Positions 47,938-56,624 of a stretch of DNA of 64,000 nt are shown piece by piece. Origin of the DNA: Bradyrhizobium sp. CCGUVB1N3. Lineage in GTDB: Bacteria > Pseudomonadota > Alphaproteobacteria > Rhizobiales > Xanthobacteraceae. The notes beneath the pieces were generated by a model. It saw only the letters and a list, made by a program, of their open reading frames with translations. It had not been told where the DNA came from and searched no databases. The position numbers and the translations under genes were made by a program. The stretch is taken from positions 1-64,000 of the forward strand of contig NZ_JANADR010000002.1 in NCBI RefSeq assembly GCF_024199925.1. Direction: 5' to 3'. Position 1 is the first letter of the stretch. Every line of letters starts with the position of its first letter.

Positions 47938-48041
47938 CATTACCTCCGTATGAGCTACGTTTTGCCGCAACTCCCCGGATGGCGACTCAGACACGACTCA
48001 CTTAGGTTGACAACCGTCATCCCATCAACTTGGAGATACCG

Positions 48042-48236
48042 ATGGCTGATAAAGTCAGCGTGGAGCTAGGTGGTAGGTCGAAATACGAAGTCGCTGAGCA
48101 TATGGCACGGGAGATACTGTACAACTTGGAGGGCAAATCGAAGGCCACGCGAGAGGAGTATTTGCAGGCAGTCTACATCTCTATTCGCGCTCTGAACGGG
48201 CTAGACCCTCCAAAGGAAACAAATAAACTATGGTGA
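48042..48236 (+). CDS. Hypothetical 64-residue protein
   Basis: MADKVSVELGGRSKYEVAEH, then MAREILYNLEGKSKATREEY, a helical small protein. GGAGA lies about seven bases before the ATG; an upstream in-frame ATG at 48030 is less well placed. It overlaps the next gene by seven bases, suggesting a pair. Confidence 0.55.
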   Translation: MADKVSVELGGRSKYEVAEHMAREILYNLEGKSKATREEYLQAVYISIRALNGLDPPKETNKLW

Positions 48237-48457
48237 AGCTGACCGACATCGCGGTGGACAAGCCGCAGGGCTACCGGGTCGTGGTCGGCGGGTACTTCGG
48301 CGATCGCCGGGTCATCTACGAAATCCCGCGCGAACCGCTCGACGACTATTTTCCCCATCGTCCGCATCTGACTGATTTGGCCCTGTCGGCTCGAAGCTGG
48401 GATTTTGGCCAAGTTGAAGAACGATTGGTGAACGTCAGAGTTTGGCCTGTGCTTTGA
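48230..48457 (+). pseudogene. DUF1488-like protein truncated by the Tn3 terminal repeat
   Basis: Native part: MVKLTDIAVDKPQGYRVVVG, then GDRRVIYEIPREPLDDYFPH, similar to DUF1488 (small proteins with v.y.is.eaL.d.F). At 48379 the frame enters the transposon inverted repeat, and the last 27 codons (…SARSWDFGQVEERL…) are transposon sequence. The original C-terminus is lost. Confidence 0.5.
48379..48423 (+). repeat. Tn3-family terminal inverted repeat, left
   Basis: Starts GGCCCTGTCGGCTCGAAGCT and matches the reverse complement of 54067-54111 at 43 of 45 positions. Confidence 0.9.
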
Positions 48458-48860
48458 GCAGCATGGCCACATTGTCAGCGGTGAACTTGAAGCCGCGGCG
48501 GTCGGGAATACGCTCTACGGAGATAGGGTATTTAGGCCGTCGCGGATCAATGCCGGTGATCCGGAAGCGCTCGCCGCCAGCGATAAACTCGCGTTCGAAG
48601 TCAGCAGCCTCCAGGCCGTATTGTTCGGCCAGCAGGGCGAACATCTCCTTATCCAGATTGAGAGGCTTACCGTCTGGCGCGGGAATGCTGATGCGGAATG
48701 CAGGTTCGAACGAGAAGCCAGGCTCCAGTCCGCGCCACCCGGCGCTTTCGATGACCAGTCCGTGATCTGAGGCGATCTGTCTGCAAGCCTCAAGCATACG
48801 GGCCTGGATTTGCTCGCAGGTGGTGGATGTCAAACGGGTGATGCGGTTTGGCTTGCTCAT
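48435..48860 (-). CDS. Transposon-borne protein of unknown function
   Basis: 141 residues: MSKPNRITRLTSTTCEQIQA, then RQIASDHGLVIESAGWRGLE, then ALLAEQYGLEAADFEREFIA and TADNVAMLLKAQAKL. Mixed alpha/beta, no recognised family. The ATG overlaps the resolvase stop (ATGA), so it is coupled to it; it is the last gene before the left inverted repeat. It may help transposition or be a passenger with some host benefit. Confidence 0.7.
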   Translation of the reverse strand: MSKPNRITRLTSTTCEQIQARMLEACRQIASDHGLVIESAGWRGLEPGFSFEPAFRISIPAPDGKPLNLDKEMFALLAEQYGLEAADFEREFIAGGERFRITGIDPRRPKYPISVERIPDRRGFKFTADNVAMLLKAQAKL

Positions 48861-49408
48861 CCGGAAACACCTTTGCGCACCTGATAGACTGTGCCGCGCG
48901 ATATACCGAGATCGCGGGCGATCTTGCTGGGTCCTTGACCCTGTTGCAGGCGAAGCAGGATTTCTGCGCGATCAATCCTCGGTGGGCGCCCCTTGTAGAT
49001 GCCACGTTTCCTGGCGGCGGCGATGCCTTCAGCCTGCCGTTCGCGCCGCAGGTTGGTTTCGAACTCCGCGAAGACCCCGAGCATGTCGAAGAACGCCTTG
49101 CCGGCGGCTGTGGAGGTATCGACGGGCTGCTCGGTGGCCACCAGATGCGCCCCCTTGGCCTTGAGCCGGTCGACTATCACCTGAAGATCTCGCAATGACC
49201 TTGCCAATCGGTCGATGCGGGTGATGATGAGGGTTTCGCCAGCTTGAATGAAGTCGAGGATGGTCGTCAGTTGCGGCCGGCCTTCGAGCGATGCGCCACT
49301 TTTCTGCTCCTCGCGGATGACCTCGCAGCCAGCGTTCCTGAGGGCGGCGATTTGGGCGGCAAGGTTCTGGTCTGTTGTGGATGTACGAGCATATCCGATA
49401 CGAGCCAT
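48857..49408 (-). CDS. tnpR: Serine resolvase/DNA invertase of the Tn3 element
   Basis: 183 residues. Catalytic domain: ARIGYARTSTTDQNLAAQIA (nucleophile Ser in RTST), EEQKSGASLEGRPQLTTILD, LIITRIDRLARSLRDLQVIV and ETNLRRERQAEGIAAARKRG. The C-terminal helix-turn-helix is GPSKIARDLGISRGTVYQVR. It would resolve transposition cointegrates at a res site. The 86-base gap 49409-49494 is rather short for a classic three-subsite res, so the site may extend into a coding region. Confidence 0.9.
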   Translation of the reverse strand: MARIGYARTSTTDQNLAAQIAALRNAGCEVIREEQKSGASLEGRPQLTTILDFIQAGETLIITRIDRLARSLRDLQVIVDRLKAKGAHLVATEQPVDTSTAAGKAFFDMLGVFAEFETNLRRERQAEGIAAARKRGIYKGRPPRIDRAEILLRLQQGQGPSKIARDLGISRGTVYQVRKGVSG

Positions 49409-49494
49409 GTCCTATACCACGTAAACTGCTCAATTTGGGTGTGCCAACAGGAAGCCACAGCCTCGACCTGTTCATTGACGATGTTTACGAATAT
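49409..49494. promoter_or_regulatory. Gap upstream of resolvase, candidate res site
   Basis: 86 bases between the resolvase start and the 526-aa gene. AT-rich blocks such as GATGTTTACGAATATTCACC lie at its right side. No clear trio of inverted repeats can be read by eye. Confidence 0.35.
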
Positions 49495-51075
49495 TCACCA
49501 CAGAGATCCGCCGCCTGCGTCCACTGTGGTCATAACGATATCTTCCATGAGCGGGATGTCCTGTAGAGGATACTTGTGCATCAGCGCGAAGGCTGCGGCT
49601 GCCAGTGCTTTTGACATTCGCTCCTTCTTAGCCGATTTGAGAATGATCGCGGTTTGCAGAAATCGTCTCGCCCAAATGTCTCGCCGACCTTCGAGAAAGG
49701 CCCAGATCCTTTTTTCAACAGTCCGCGCCGACCGAAATCCTTGGATGATGCTGCGTGTTTCTCCTGTGTCTTCAAACCAGCTGTCGGTGAACGGGACGAG
49801 CGCATCCAGTGCGGGCTCGTTGCGGAGCATCCGATCCAGTTGTGCCGCTGTCGCATTCTGGATTTCCTTTTGCGGATCGACGTGATCCAGCAAAGCCTGC
49901 AGATCCCTTTCCTGGGGCCGCAATTGGCTCAAGCTGCAAGCCTCCATGACGTCAATGAAGCCTGGCGCTGGTGGATGGCCGTTTTCTATCCCATCCGCCA
50001 GAGCCGCCTCCAGCAGCAGCTCGGCAGTCATTCGATCTATTCGGACGCTGTTTGCTTCCTGGCGGGCATAAGAGACGATGTTGGTTGCTTCGCGCTTTGA
50101 ACGGCAACGAATGACAAAGGCATCTTTGATGCCGTATCCGGTCTTTAACAGGATCATCGCGACAAATGTCTGGGCTTGCAGTTTTCCGACAATCGTCAGG
50201 CCTTGCGCTCCGACACCGTCGGCAGTGGTCGCCATGATGTCGCTGACTATCGGCTCCGCCCTGTTTTGATTGGAAACATCGGCAAGACCTTGTCGCCGAG
50301 CCAGCTTGCCGATGTCATCAATAGCCGCCCGGGCGGCGCTCGCCGGCAACCAGCCGCGAATGATCGGCAAATAGGATAAAGCTTCAGGCTCCAGCTTCCC
50401 GCGCATGACCCTTTCTCGTAGGCCGGCAGCCACGGCCTCTCGCGTCAATGATGCGCCGGACACCAGCCAATAGAGCGCACAGCGCTCCAGAAAGGGATTG
50501 TCGAGCCTCAACAGATGATGGACAAACGCGGCTTTGACCTCCTCCGGCATTCCTGCCGACATTTCATCCAGGCCACTGAAGAACTCATACGCGCCGCCGC
50601 TTTCAGCTTCAACTTCTGCCGCTAAAACCGCAAGCGCGCCATCAAAATCCGGCATCGGGATCTCGTCGGCGGGATTTTCCCCAACCGGGTCGAGCATCAG
50701 TATGTCCGGCACGGGCAGACCGGCACGCTGATACAAGCCAGCGATTTTCAAACGGTGAAGTGGCTCGCCAGTACCGGTAGCAATGTGAGCCTTGATCGCC
50801 TTCTCTGCATTTTCCAGGAAAGCCTTTCCATATGGGCTGTCGTTCTCGATGCCCATTCGGGCCTCATCCAGCAACAATCCCAACAAGGTCGCCGCATCCG
50901 GGTGATCGTCCATGGACTGCACAACCTCCGCAACGATGGCGTCGCAGGCCATGTCATCGGCCAGGAGATCATGCTTTGCTCTCTCGAAACAGAACTGGAA
51001 CTGCGCCGACGACAACCCATGTTGGTAGAGAACATTCAGGCATGTTTCAGCAATTTTAACCACTATCGTCTCCAA
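49495..51075 (-). CDS. Transposon-borne 526-residue protein of unknown function
   Basis: METIVVKIAETCLNVLYQHG start, a wholly helical, repeat-like protein with many LL/AL pairs (for example LLGLLLDEARMGIENDSPYG and HHLLRLDNPFLERCALYWLV) and several acidic linkers. No catalytic motif, membrane segment or signal peptide is visible. It starts only three bases after tnpA stops and is followed by the resolvase, so it is part of the transposition operon rather than a distant passenger. It may be a transposition helper or a target-control protein; the family is not recognised. Confidence 0.75.
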   Translation of the reverse strand: METIVVKIAETCLNVLYQHGLSSAQFQFCFERAKHDLLADDMACDAIVAEVVQSMDDHPDAATLLGLLLDEARMGIENDSPYGKAFLENAEKAIKAHIATGTGEPLHRLKIAGLYQRAGLPVPDILMLDPVGENPADEIPMPDFDGALAVLAAEVEAESGGAYEFFSGLDEMSAGMPEEVKAAFVHHLLRLDNPFLERCALYWLVSGASLTREAVAAGLRERVMRGKLEPEALSYLPIIRGWLPASAARAAIDDIGKLARRQGLADVSNQNRAEPIVSDIMATTADGVGAQGLTIVGKLQAQTFVAMILLKTGYGIKDAFVIRCRSKREATNIVSYARQEANSVRIDRMTAELLLEAALADGIENGHPPAPGFIDVMEACSLSQLRPQERDLQALLDHVDPQKEIQNATAAQLDRMLRNEPALDALVPFTDSWFEDTGETRSIIQGFRSARTVEKRIWAFLEGRRDIWARRFLQTAIILKSAKKERMSKALAAAAFALMHKYPLQDIPLMEDIVMTTVDAGGGSLW

Positions 51076-51078
51076 AAA

Positions 51079-53988
51079 TTATGCCGCCAGCCGATCAAAA
51101 TCGATCCGACTATTCAAGTCGAGATCGAAGCGGCCATAAGGATTGACGTGACTGTAGATCAGGGGCGTGAGGCCGCGATAGTCTTCCGGCGCCATCCGTG
51201 CAGCCCATTTCGGTTCCACCAGCACGGTCTGAAGCATGCGTGTGTTCACATAAACCAGCGACGCTTGCAGCAGATGCAAAGCCAGAGCAGAGATCTCTTG
51301 CTCATCGATCCGATTGGTGGCGATCTCGCCGCCCTTGCCGAAGAAGACAAAGCCGTTGGCGCTGTTCCAGTTCTCGACGACATTCAGCCCCTCGTGGATT
51401 TCTCGACGGAACGATTCCTGGCGAAGATAGCGGCACAGGAATATCGTCTTTACCGCGCGGCCGAGCTCGCTCAACGCTTTGTAGGTCGGGTGCATTATTT
51501 CGGCACGGGCAAACCGGCGCAAAATCGCCTCCGGGTCCGCCGTTCTCATCTGCATGGCGGCCGTATATTTGACCATCTCGTCATATTGCTGCTCGATCTC
51601 ATCCCAGTTGATCGCGCCGGAAAGGACTGGCAGGAGATTCGGCAGCCTTGTGCGCATTGCCGCATCCAGGATGGCCAGCTTCTGGCGGGCAATCGCCTTC
51701 AGGCGTGGGGCGAGTTCAAAGCCGAGAAGGCGGCAAAATGCGAAACCGACGGCGCTCTGACCATGACTGTCGACATATTGCCGCTGGATTTCCATATCGG
51801 TGCAATGCCGCAGCACGCCCTCGATCATGGAGGCGACCTCCGAGGATGAGCACCGTTTCAATTGCGAATAGACGCAGGTCGCGCGTTTTTCGACATGCCA
51901 GTAGATCATCACACCGTGCCCGCCGTATCGGGCATGCCATTCCGTCATAAGGTTACGGTCCCATGCTCCGAACTTTGTCGAATCGGACGCGCAAGCCGTC
52001 CCCGCGTCACCCCAGACAGCGGCATTGCGGATGGCCAGGGTCGCGTTTGCAACCCGTGCGCACGCCTCCCTCAGCGCCGGCGCATGGATGAACCGGCGGT
52101 GAACATGCAGCAGCTCGTCGTAGCTGACATCAGGTGTCGCGCCGGCGATCCGCTTGAGCCCGGCATTCGTGCCGAGACCATAAAGGCACAGCAGAAGCCG
52201 CCGATCTAGCGCCTCGCGCGACAGGGCAACTCTCGACGCCGACGTTTCGAAGGCCTCCAGCAGACCGGTATCGAGTGCCGCTTCCTTCAGCACGTCGAGC
52301 AGTCCCGTCATCGGCCAGCGCTGACCGATCTCGCCCTTGATCGCTTCAAGCCCCTTCGGTTCCGGCAGAGGCTTGAACGGTGTGATCGATATGCGATTTT
52401 CGCCGCGCCACAGCAGCCGGACCTTGTCGTTTCGTGGGATCGTTTCATTCAGAAGCAGCAACTCATGCTCAAGCTCCCGGCGGATGCCGGTCGTGAACGC
52501 TCGCGCGTCCGGGGTCAGGTTAAGGCCGGAATAATAAGCGTCACGGTGGATTTCGAAGTCCTTGGGAAGATCGTCGTCAGGGTTGCGATAACGGTTCGCG
52601 CCGACAACCCAAATCTCCTTGGAGCGGATGCGGTCACGCAATTGGGTGAGGACGCAGAGCTCGTAGCTGATCCGGTTCACACGGCCATCGTCATCGATGA
52701 CCGAACTGCGCCATCTGGCCGGCATAACCTCGTCGATCGGCACATCTTCCATCGGCACAATCCGGCAGCCGTCATCCACCTTGCTTCTGATCCAATCCAG
52801 CGCCGCCAGAACCGGACGCCACACGGTGTTGTTCGACCGGAATTCCAGAACGGAAAGCAGGCTGGGCAGCATGCGCCGGTAATGATTGGCCCAGGACGAG
52901 CGCATCACCTGATATATACGCCGGTCGAGAGCCCCTTTTGCCTGGCTTTCCTTGACGATCGCCGCCAGCTTGTCCTTGCCGACGATGGGGAAGATGACAT
53001 CGCAGACGCGCCCCGCCGGTTCGTCGATCGAGGCAACGGCAATCTCGACCAGCAACTTTTCCTTGCCATAGACCCGCTCGATGTCTTTCGCGATATCGCC
53101 CACGACCTTGCGTTTCGAGCGCGTCCCGATCTTGTGGACCGTCTCGATCAGCAGGTCGACCATGGCGTCCGTGAGCTGCGCTTCCCGCGACAAAAGATAA
53201 ATCGCGTAGAGGCCGATTTGTCTGGCCGGCGCGTGCCGCCGCATCTCCCAGGCCTTTTCGCCGGCGACACGGCGGACGATCTGTTCCACCCATGCCTTGC
53301 CGGTCGTCGACAAGATATCTCGTGGCAGATTAAGTTTCTGAATGAAGGCGAGCTTCGCCGCCATGCCGAGGATGTTGTCGAGCGTGGTCTGACCGGCATC
53401 ACCCCTCATCGTATTGAAGCCGGTCTGGCCGTCCGGATCGGCAATAGACGCTTCCAGCAATGCGACCGTGCCTGCTGAAAGGCGAGGGCTCACCCCTGTC
53501 AACCAGCTATCGAGATACTGCTGCCGTTGCGAACGCACCAGGCGTTCCAGTTCCTTGTGCGACGGGCCGTATATGCAACGGTCCCGGCACCACAGAAAAA
53601 CCTGATCGAGCATGGTGCCAACCGAGTGCCCGGTCGGACACAATTCGCCAGCAATCCATAATGTCAGCTTTTCCCGGTCGGGCCGTTTCAGGCGTCGAAA
53701 GCCGAGATGCTGCAAAATCTCGGCACAATGCCGGCGCGCTGTCCGGCCGGAGAAATCGTACTGGTTCACGGCGTCACATTCGACGCCAAGCTGCACGGCC
53801 AGCCAGGAAACGCCGTCGGTCGGGATCGAGGCATGGTCCTGTAAAAAGAAGCCGTGCGCAGCGAAGAACTTTAGCTGAACCGCTAATCCCAGTCGCGCCG
53901 GGGCCTGCTTGCCGTTCACAAATTCAATATCGGAAAAACTCAGGCTCCAACGCCCGACAAAATCCTCACTCGAAATACTCAAACCCAT
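51079..53988 (-). CDS. tnpA: Tn3-family transposase TnpA
   Basis: 969 residues, the full length expected. The N-terminal DUF4158 region ([20 protein letters not shown]...) is followed by the long central domain and the DDE catalytic region: [20 protein letters not shown] (first Asp), [20 protein letters not shown] (second Asp) and [20 protein letters not shown] (Glu). No internal stop or frameshift. It would make a cointegrate by replicative transposition, binding the 45-base ends. Start ATG 53988 lies about 80 bases inside the right inverted repeat. Confidence 0.95.
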   Translation of the reverse strand: MGLSISSEDFVGRWSLSFSDIEFVNGKQAPARLGLAVQLKFFAAHGFFLQDHASIPTDGVSWLAVQLGVECDAVNQYDFSGRTARRHCAEILQHLGFRRLKRPDREKLTLWIAGELCPTGHSVGTMLDQVFLWCRDRCIYGPSHKELERLVRSQRQQYLDSWLTGVSPRLSAGTVALLEASIADPDGQTGFNTMRGDAGQTTLDNILGMAAKLAFIQKLNLPRDILSTTGKAWVEQIVRRVAGEKAWEMRRHAPARQIGLYAIYLLSREAQLTDAMVDLLIETVHKIGTRSKRKVVGDIAKDIERVYGKEKLLVEIAVASIDEPAGRVCDVIFPIVGKDKLAAIVKESQAKGALDRRIYQVMRSSWANHYRRMLPSLLSVLEFRSNNTVWRPVLAALDWIRSKVDDGCRIVPMEDVPIDEVMPARWRSSVIDDDGRVNRISYELCVLTQLRDRIRSKEIWVVGANRYRNPDDDLPKDFEIHRDAYYSGLNLTPDARAFTTGIRRELEHELLLLNETIPRNDKVRLLWRGENRISITPFKPLPEPKGLEAIKGEIGQRWPMTGLLDVLKEAALDTGLLEAFETSASRVALSREALDRRLLLCLYGLGTNAGLKRIAGATPDVSYDELLHVHRRFIHAPALREACARVANATLAIRNAAVWGDAGTACASDSTKFGAWDRNLMTEWHARYGGHGVMIYWHVEKRATCVYSQLKRCSSSEVASMIEGVLRHCTDMEIQRQYVDSHGQSAVGFAFCRLLGFELAPRLKAIARQKLAILDAAMRTRLPNLLPVLSGAINWDEIEQQYDEMVKYTAAMQMRTADPEAILRRFARAEIMHPTYKALSELGRAVKTIFLCRYLRQESFRREIHEGLNVVENWNSANGFVFFGKGGEIATNRIDEQEISALALHLLQASLVYVNTRMLQTVLVEPKWAARMAPEDYRGLTPLIYSHVNPYGRFDLDLNSRIDFDRLAA

Positions 53989-54066
53989 CAGTCAACTCCA
54001 TAATTCGGAGCACACTGTCATTCCCAATAAGTTCAGCCGTCAATCACCGCCGCCATGTTCCCACAA

Positions 54067-54111
54067 CGTTCTTCAACTTGGCCAAAATCCAAGTTTCGAG
54101 CCGACAGGGCC
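54067..54111 (-). repeat. Tn3-family terminal inverted repeat, right
   Basis: Inverted partner of 48379-48423. The tssA remnant starts at its outer edge. Confidence 0.9.
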
Positions 54112-54805
54112 TGATTGCCTGTTGGGCTGTCTATGGTCTCTTTCGCATCGAGGGATATCAGGGTCTTGCCGTGGGACTAGAAATCTTGCGCGGCATGATA
54201 GGCGTACATTGGGAAGGGCTTTATCCTCCGATCAAGCGGGAACGTGCACGGGTTGGCGCGGTCGATTGGCTCGTCGGTCGCCTTGGTCCGGCTGTGGCCG
54301 AAACTGCGGCGACTGAAGCCGATTATCCGGCGGTGCTTGCCGCCTATGAAGCGCTTGATGATCTGGATCGCCAGTTCGGCGAGAAATTGATCAACGAGCA
54401 GGTTGCCTTGGGCGAGCTTTTCCGGGCGCTGAAACCGCATTACGAGGAAGCCAAACGCGCGGCCGCCGAGGCCGCGGGTCGCATGGCCGACGCGGTCGGT
54501 GCTGCCGAGGAGACCTCGGCCGCGCCGGCGGAGGCTGCGCCGCCGGTTGACGGGGCTCAACGGGCGGCACCACCTCTGGCGGTCCTGGGCGGCGTCGATG
54601 GCGACTGGGCCGAGTTCACGCTGCGTTTGCCCGATATGCTCCGGCAGGCAGCCGCCGCCATGCGCGTCGCATCGCCGACAAACCCGAAGGCCTATCTGCT
54701 CAATCGCGTCGGCTCGTGGATGCGTTTTGACGCGCTCCCGCCCGAGTCGGGTGGCCGCACCGCGGTGTTTCCGCCTGGCGATAGCATCGTTGTTAATGCT
54801 GATCG
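54112..54805 (+). pseudogene. tssA: Type VI secretion TssA (ImpA N-terminal domain) fragment
   Basis: From the outer edge of the transposon: CWAVYGLFRIEGYQGLAVGL, then EILRGMIGVHWEGLYPPIKR, then RVGAVDWLVGRLGPAVAE and, later, PTNPKAYLLNRVGSWMRFDA. The block h..G..GLa.GL.ll...i...WeglyP...R..a..WL is the ImpA_N domain of TssA, a baseplate/sheath-cap protein. The 5' end is missing at the transposon and the 3' end stops being TssA-like at about 54805. No other secretion gene is nearby, so this is a relic. Confidence 0.75.
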
Positions 54806-54849
54806 AAATTTGACCCCTCAATCAGTACATCTCGTAGGCTAACATCTTG

Positions 54850-55165
54850 ATTTAGCAAGTGCCGGAAGAGTGACCCCGGCGCCGATCGGCGTCGGACCCT
54901 CGCGCCGATTCACATCCCTTAACACCCCGAGCCAGGTTCCCTCGTTCCGGATTGAAGCCTGTGATGAGATCATGCCGCCTATACACCGGCTGCCGCGTGG
55001 ACCGTAAGCAGGTGTCGCCCACACTCTTCCGAGCATCACTATCCCCATGCTCGTTTTGACAGCGCCTGGACCCATTTCGATGCGTCATCGGCGGTTCGCT
55101 TGCGCTCATCTTCTCATCACTCACCTGACGGCGTAGCCCGCCGCCTTTTCCCCAGCGCTCACCAC
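54850..55165 (-). other. Possible group II intron RNA remnant
   Basis: The minus strand contains AGCGCAAGCGAACCG, GAACGAGGGAACC and GGGGTGTTAAGGGATGTG spaced as I recall from the 5' half of rhizobial group II introns upstream of their reverse-transcriptase ORF. No RT coding is attached and the secondary structure has not been folded. Confidence 0.3.
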
Positions 55166-55290
55166 CACGTCTCTTAAACGCAGCAGCCTGGAGTGGTTTG
55201 AAGCCTGCCCCTGCAGGCCGGCTCCGGGAGGCCACCTCCCATCTTCAACACAGTTGTGCCGGCAGATACGCACCGGCTACGAGGCACACG

Positions 55291-55557
55291 GAAATACGGA
55301 TCGTGGACCCAGCGCTCGCACACCCCCTCATCGGACAGCCCGTAAATGTGCTTGAGCAGCAAAAGCCCGATCATGAAGCGGGTCTCGATCCCGGGCCGGC
55401 CGTTCTCGCTGTAGAGCGGAGCGATCTCGCCGTCGATCCAGTCCCAATCGACCTTGCCAGCCAGCAGAACCAGCTCGTGCTTCATGTTGATGATCTGGTC
55501 CAGCCGCGCCCGGAACAGGTCATTCGATCCCGTGGTCTTGTGCTTCTTCGGCCGCAT
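55291..55557 (-). pseudogene. IS5-type transposase, N-terminal fragment
   Basis: From ATG 55557: MRPKKHKTTGSNDLFRARLD, then LVLLAGKVDWDWIDGEIAPL, then RFMIGLLLLKHIYGLSDEGV and CERWVHDPYF, the N-terminal domain of a rhizobial IS5-type transposase. Similarity ends at 55291, where the frame runs into other DNA. The catalytic domain is missing. Confidence 0.75.
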
Positions 55558-55619
55558 CGTCTTCTCCGATGCACATCCAAAAACCAATTTGCAGGGTTTG
55601 GAAGCCTCAAGCCCCAAAT

Positions 55620-56130
55620 CCCTGCAATCTCAAACGCCTCCAAAACCCGAAAACAGACTCCCGCTCAATCACTTAGAGCCTTGTTCACGGCCGACCGATC
55701 AATGACGCTTCGTTCTCAGCCGGAAGGTGGACACCCAATCCAGTTTTTTGCTTCACCGTATCCCACGCTGTCATACGTGGGCTGCAGCGTAGCCCGCGTC
55801 TAAGGTCGTCGCAGCCGGCTGAATATGCGGTCAGCCGCTGAGATACTTTGCGACCAAATCCTTCACGAACACAATCCACAAGCGACCGGCGATCACCCCG
55901 ATCGCATCCTTGCCGAAGCTTGAGCAAAGTATTTTCGACTCCGCACTCGTACTCAATACGCATCTAAAGCCCATCGATGCGCCGCTGTTGGTTGACTACG
56001 CCTATTCCGCCGCCCGAATTGTCAAGCTGAGGCGGCAGGGCCACATGGCCGAGTTGAAGGAGAATTCACGCCTCTCACGATGGCCTTTGCCACGAACCTG
56101 TGATTGACGCCGCGAGGTTCTGTTGATCCC
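55620..56130. other. Gap of ~0.5 kb without a supported gene
   Basis: Only short shadow frames. The composition is like the surrounding IS debris, but no transposase motif could be read in any frame. Confidence 0.4.
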
Positions 56131-56133
56131 GGA

Positions 56134-56256
56134 TTAGGGTTTTGTCTCCAAAGTACCACGGGCGGCTTCCCGCAATTTTCTGAAGGCGTCGCCGCCAACA
56201 AGTCCATCCTGCGTAATCGATTTTGCATGCTGAATGGGTGTGATATCCCTCGTCAT
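56134..56256 (-). CDS. Possible 40-residue small protein
   Basis: MTRDITPIQHAKSITQDGLV followed by GGDAFRKLREAARGTLETKP and TAA. GGAG lies about ten bases before the ATG. The composition looks protein-like, but no homologue is known to me. Confidence 0.3.
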   Translation of the reverse strand: MTRDITPIQHAKSITQDGLVGGDAFRKLREAARGTLETKP

Positions 56257-56411
56257 GGCGTTGCTCTCCTTTGTGGAATCAGCACCCTGAGCCTACCGGC
56301 TCAGGGTGGGCAACGCCGACCTTTTCAGAAATTCAGCAGAACCCCGGGGCATCCCCAAGGAGTATATGCAAATGTCCTTTGCGATCATTCGCGGTCGAAG
56401 TGGGCGGCGAC

Positions 56412-56624
56412 ATGAAGTCGATTTTGGCGAATCACCCGTTCGCGTGGAAATTCATGCGAGCGGGGAGACTGTCGAAAATCGTCGTCGAAGCGGACGCAGA
56501 GACGGCGGCGGAGGAGCGCCGACGCTTCGCCATCATCAATATCCCGCGCCACCAATTCAGCCAAGCTACCGGCGAGTCGGCCCGACGCGCAGCCGATAGT
56601 CCCCTAAAACGGCGACCTTATTGA
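56412..56624 (+). CDS. Small protein translationally coupled to the RecD2-like helicase
   Basis: 70 residues from ATG 56412: MKSILANHPFAWKFMRAGRL, then SKIVVEADAETAAEERRRFA and a basic tail. The frame is open upstream to 56271. Its TGA overlaps the helicase TTG (TTGA), so expression is linked. Function unknown. Confidence 0.5.
   Translation: MKSILANHPFAWKFMRAGRLSKIVVEADAETAAEERRRFAIINIPRHQFSQATGESARRAADSPLKRRPY

Larger units (their letters stand above)
48379..54111 (-). mobile_element. Tn3-family transposon, complete
   Basis: Bounded by inverted repeats at 48379-48423 and 54067-54111 (45 bases, two mismatches). It contains, in transcription order, tnpA, a 526-aa unknown gene, a resolvase/invertase and a 141-aa unknown gene, all on the minus strand. 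TGATT occurs just outside both ends, offset by one extra T on the left. No resistance or catabolic genes. Confidence 0.9.

Noticed and set aside
49409..49494. Fully defined three-subsite res site
   Set aside because: The gap is short and I cannot read three inverted repeats; listed only as a candidate region.
50755..53478. Two long plus-strand frames (364 and 337 codons) opposite the Tn3 genes
   Set aside because: Shadows; composition rich in His/Arg/Gln with no domain, against an intact transposase on the other strand.
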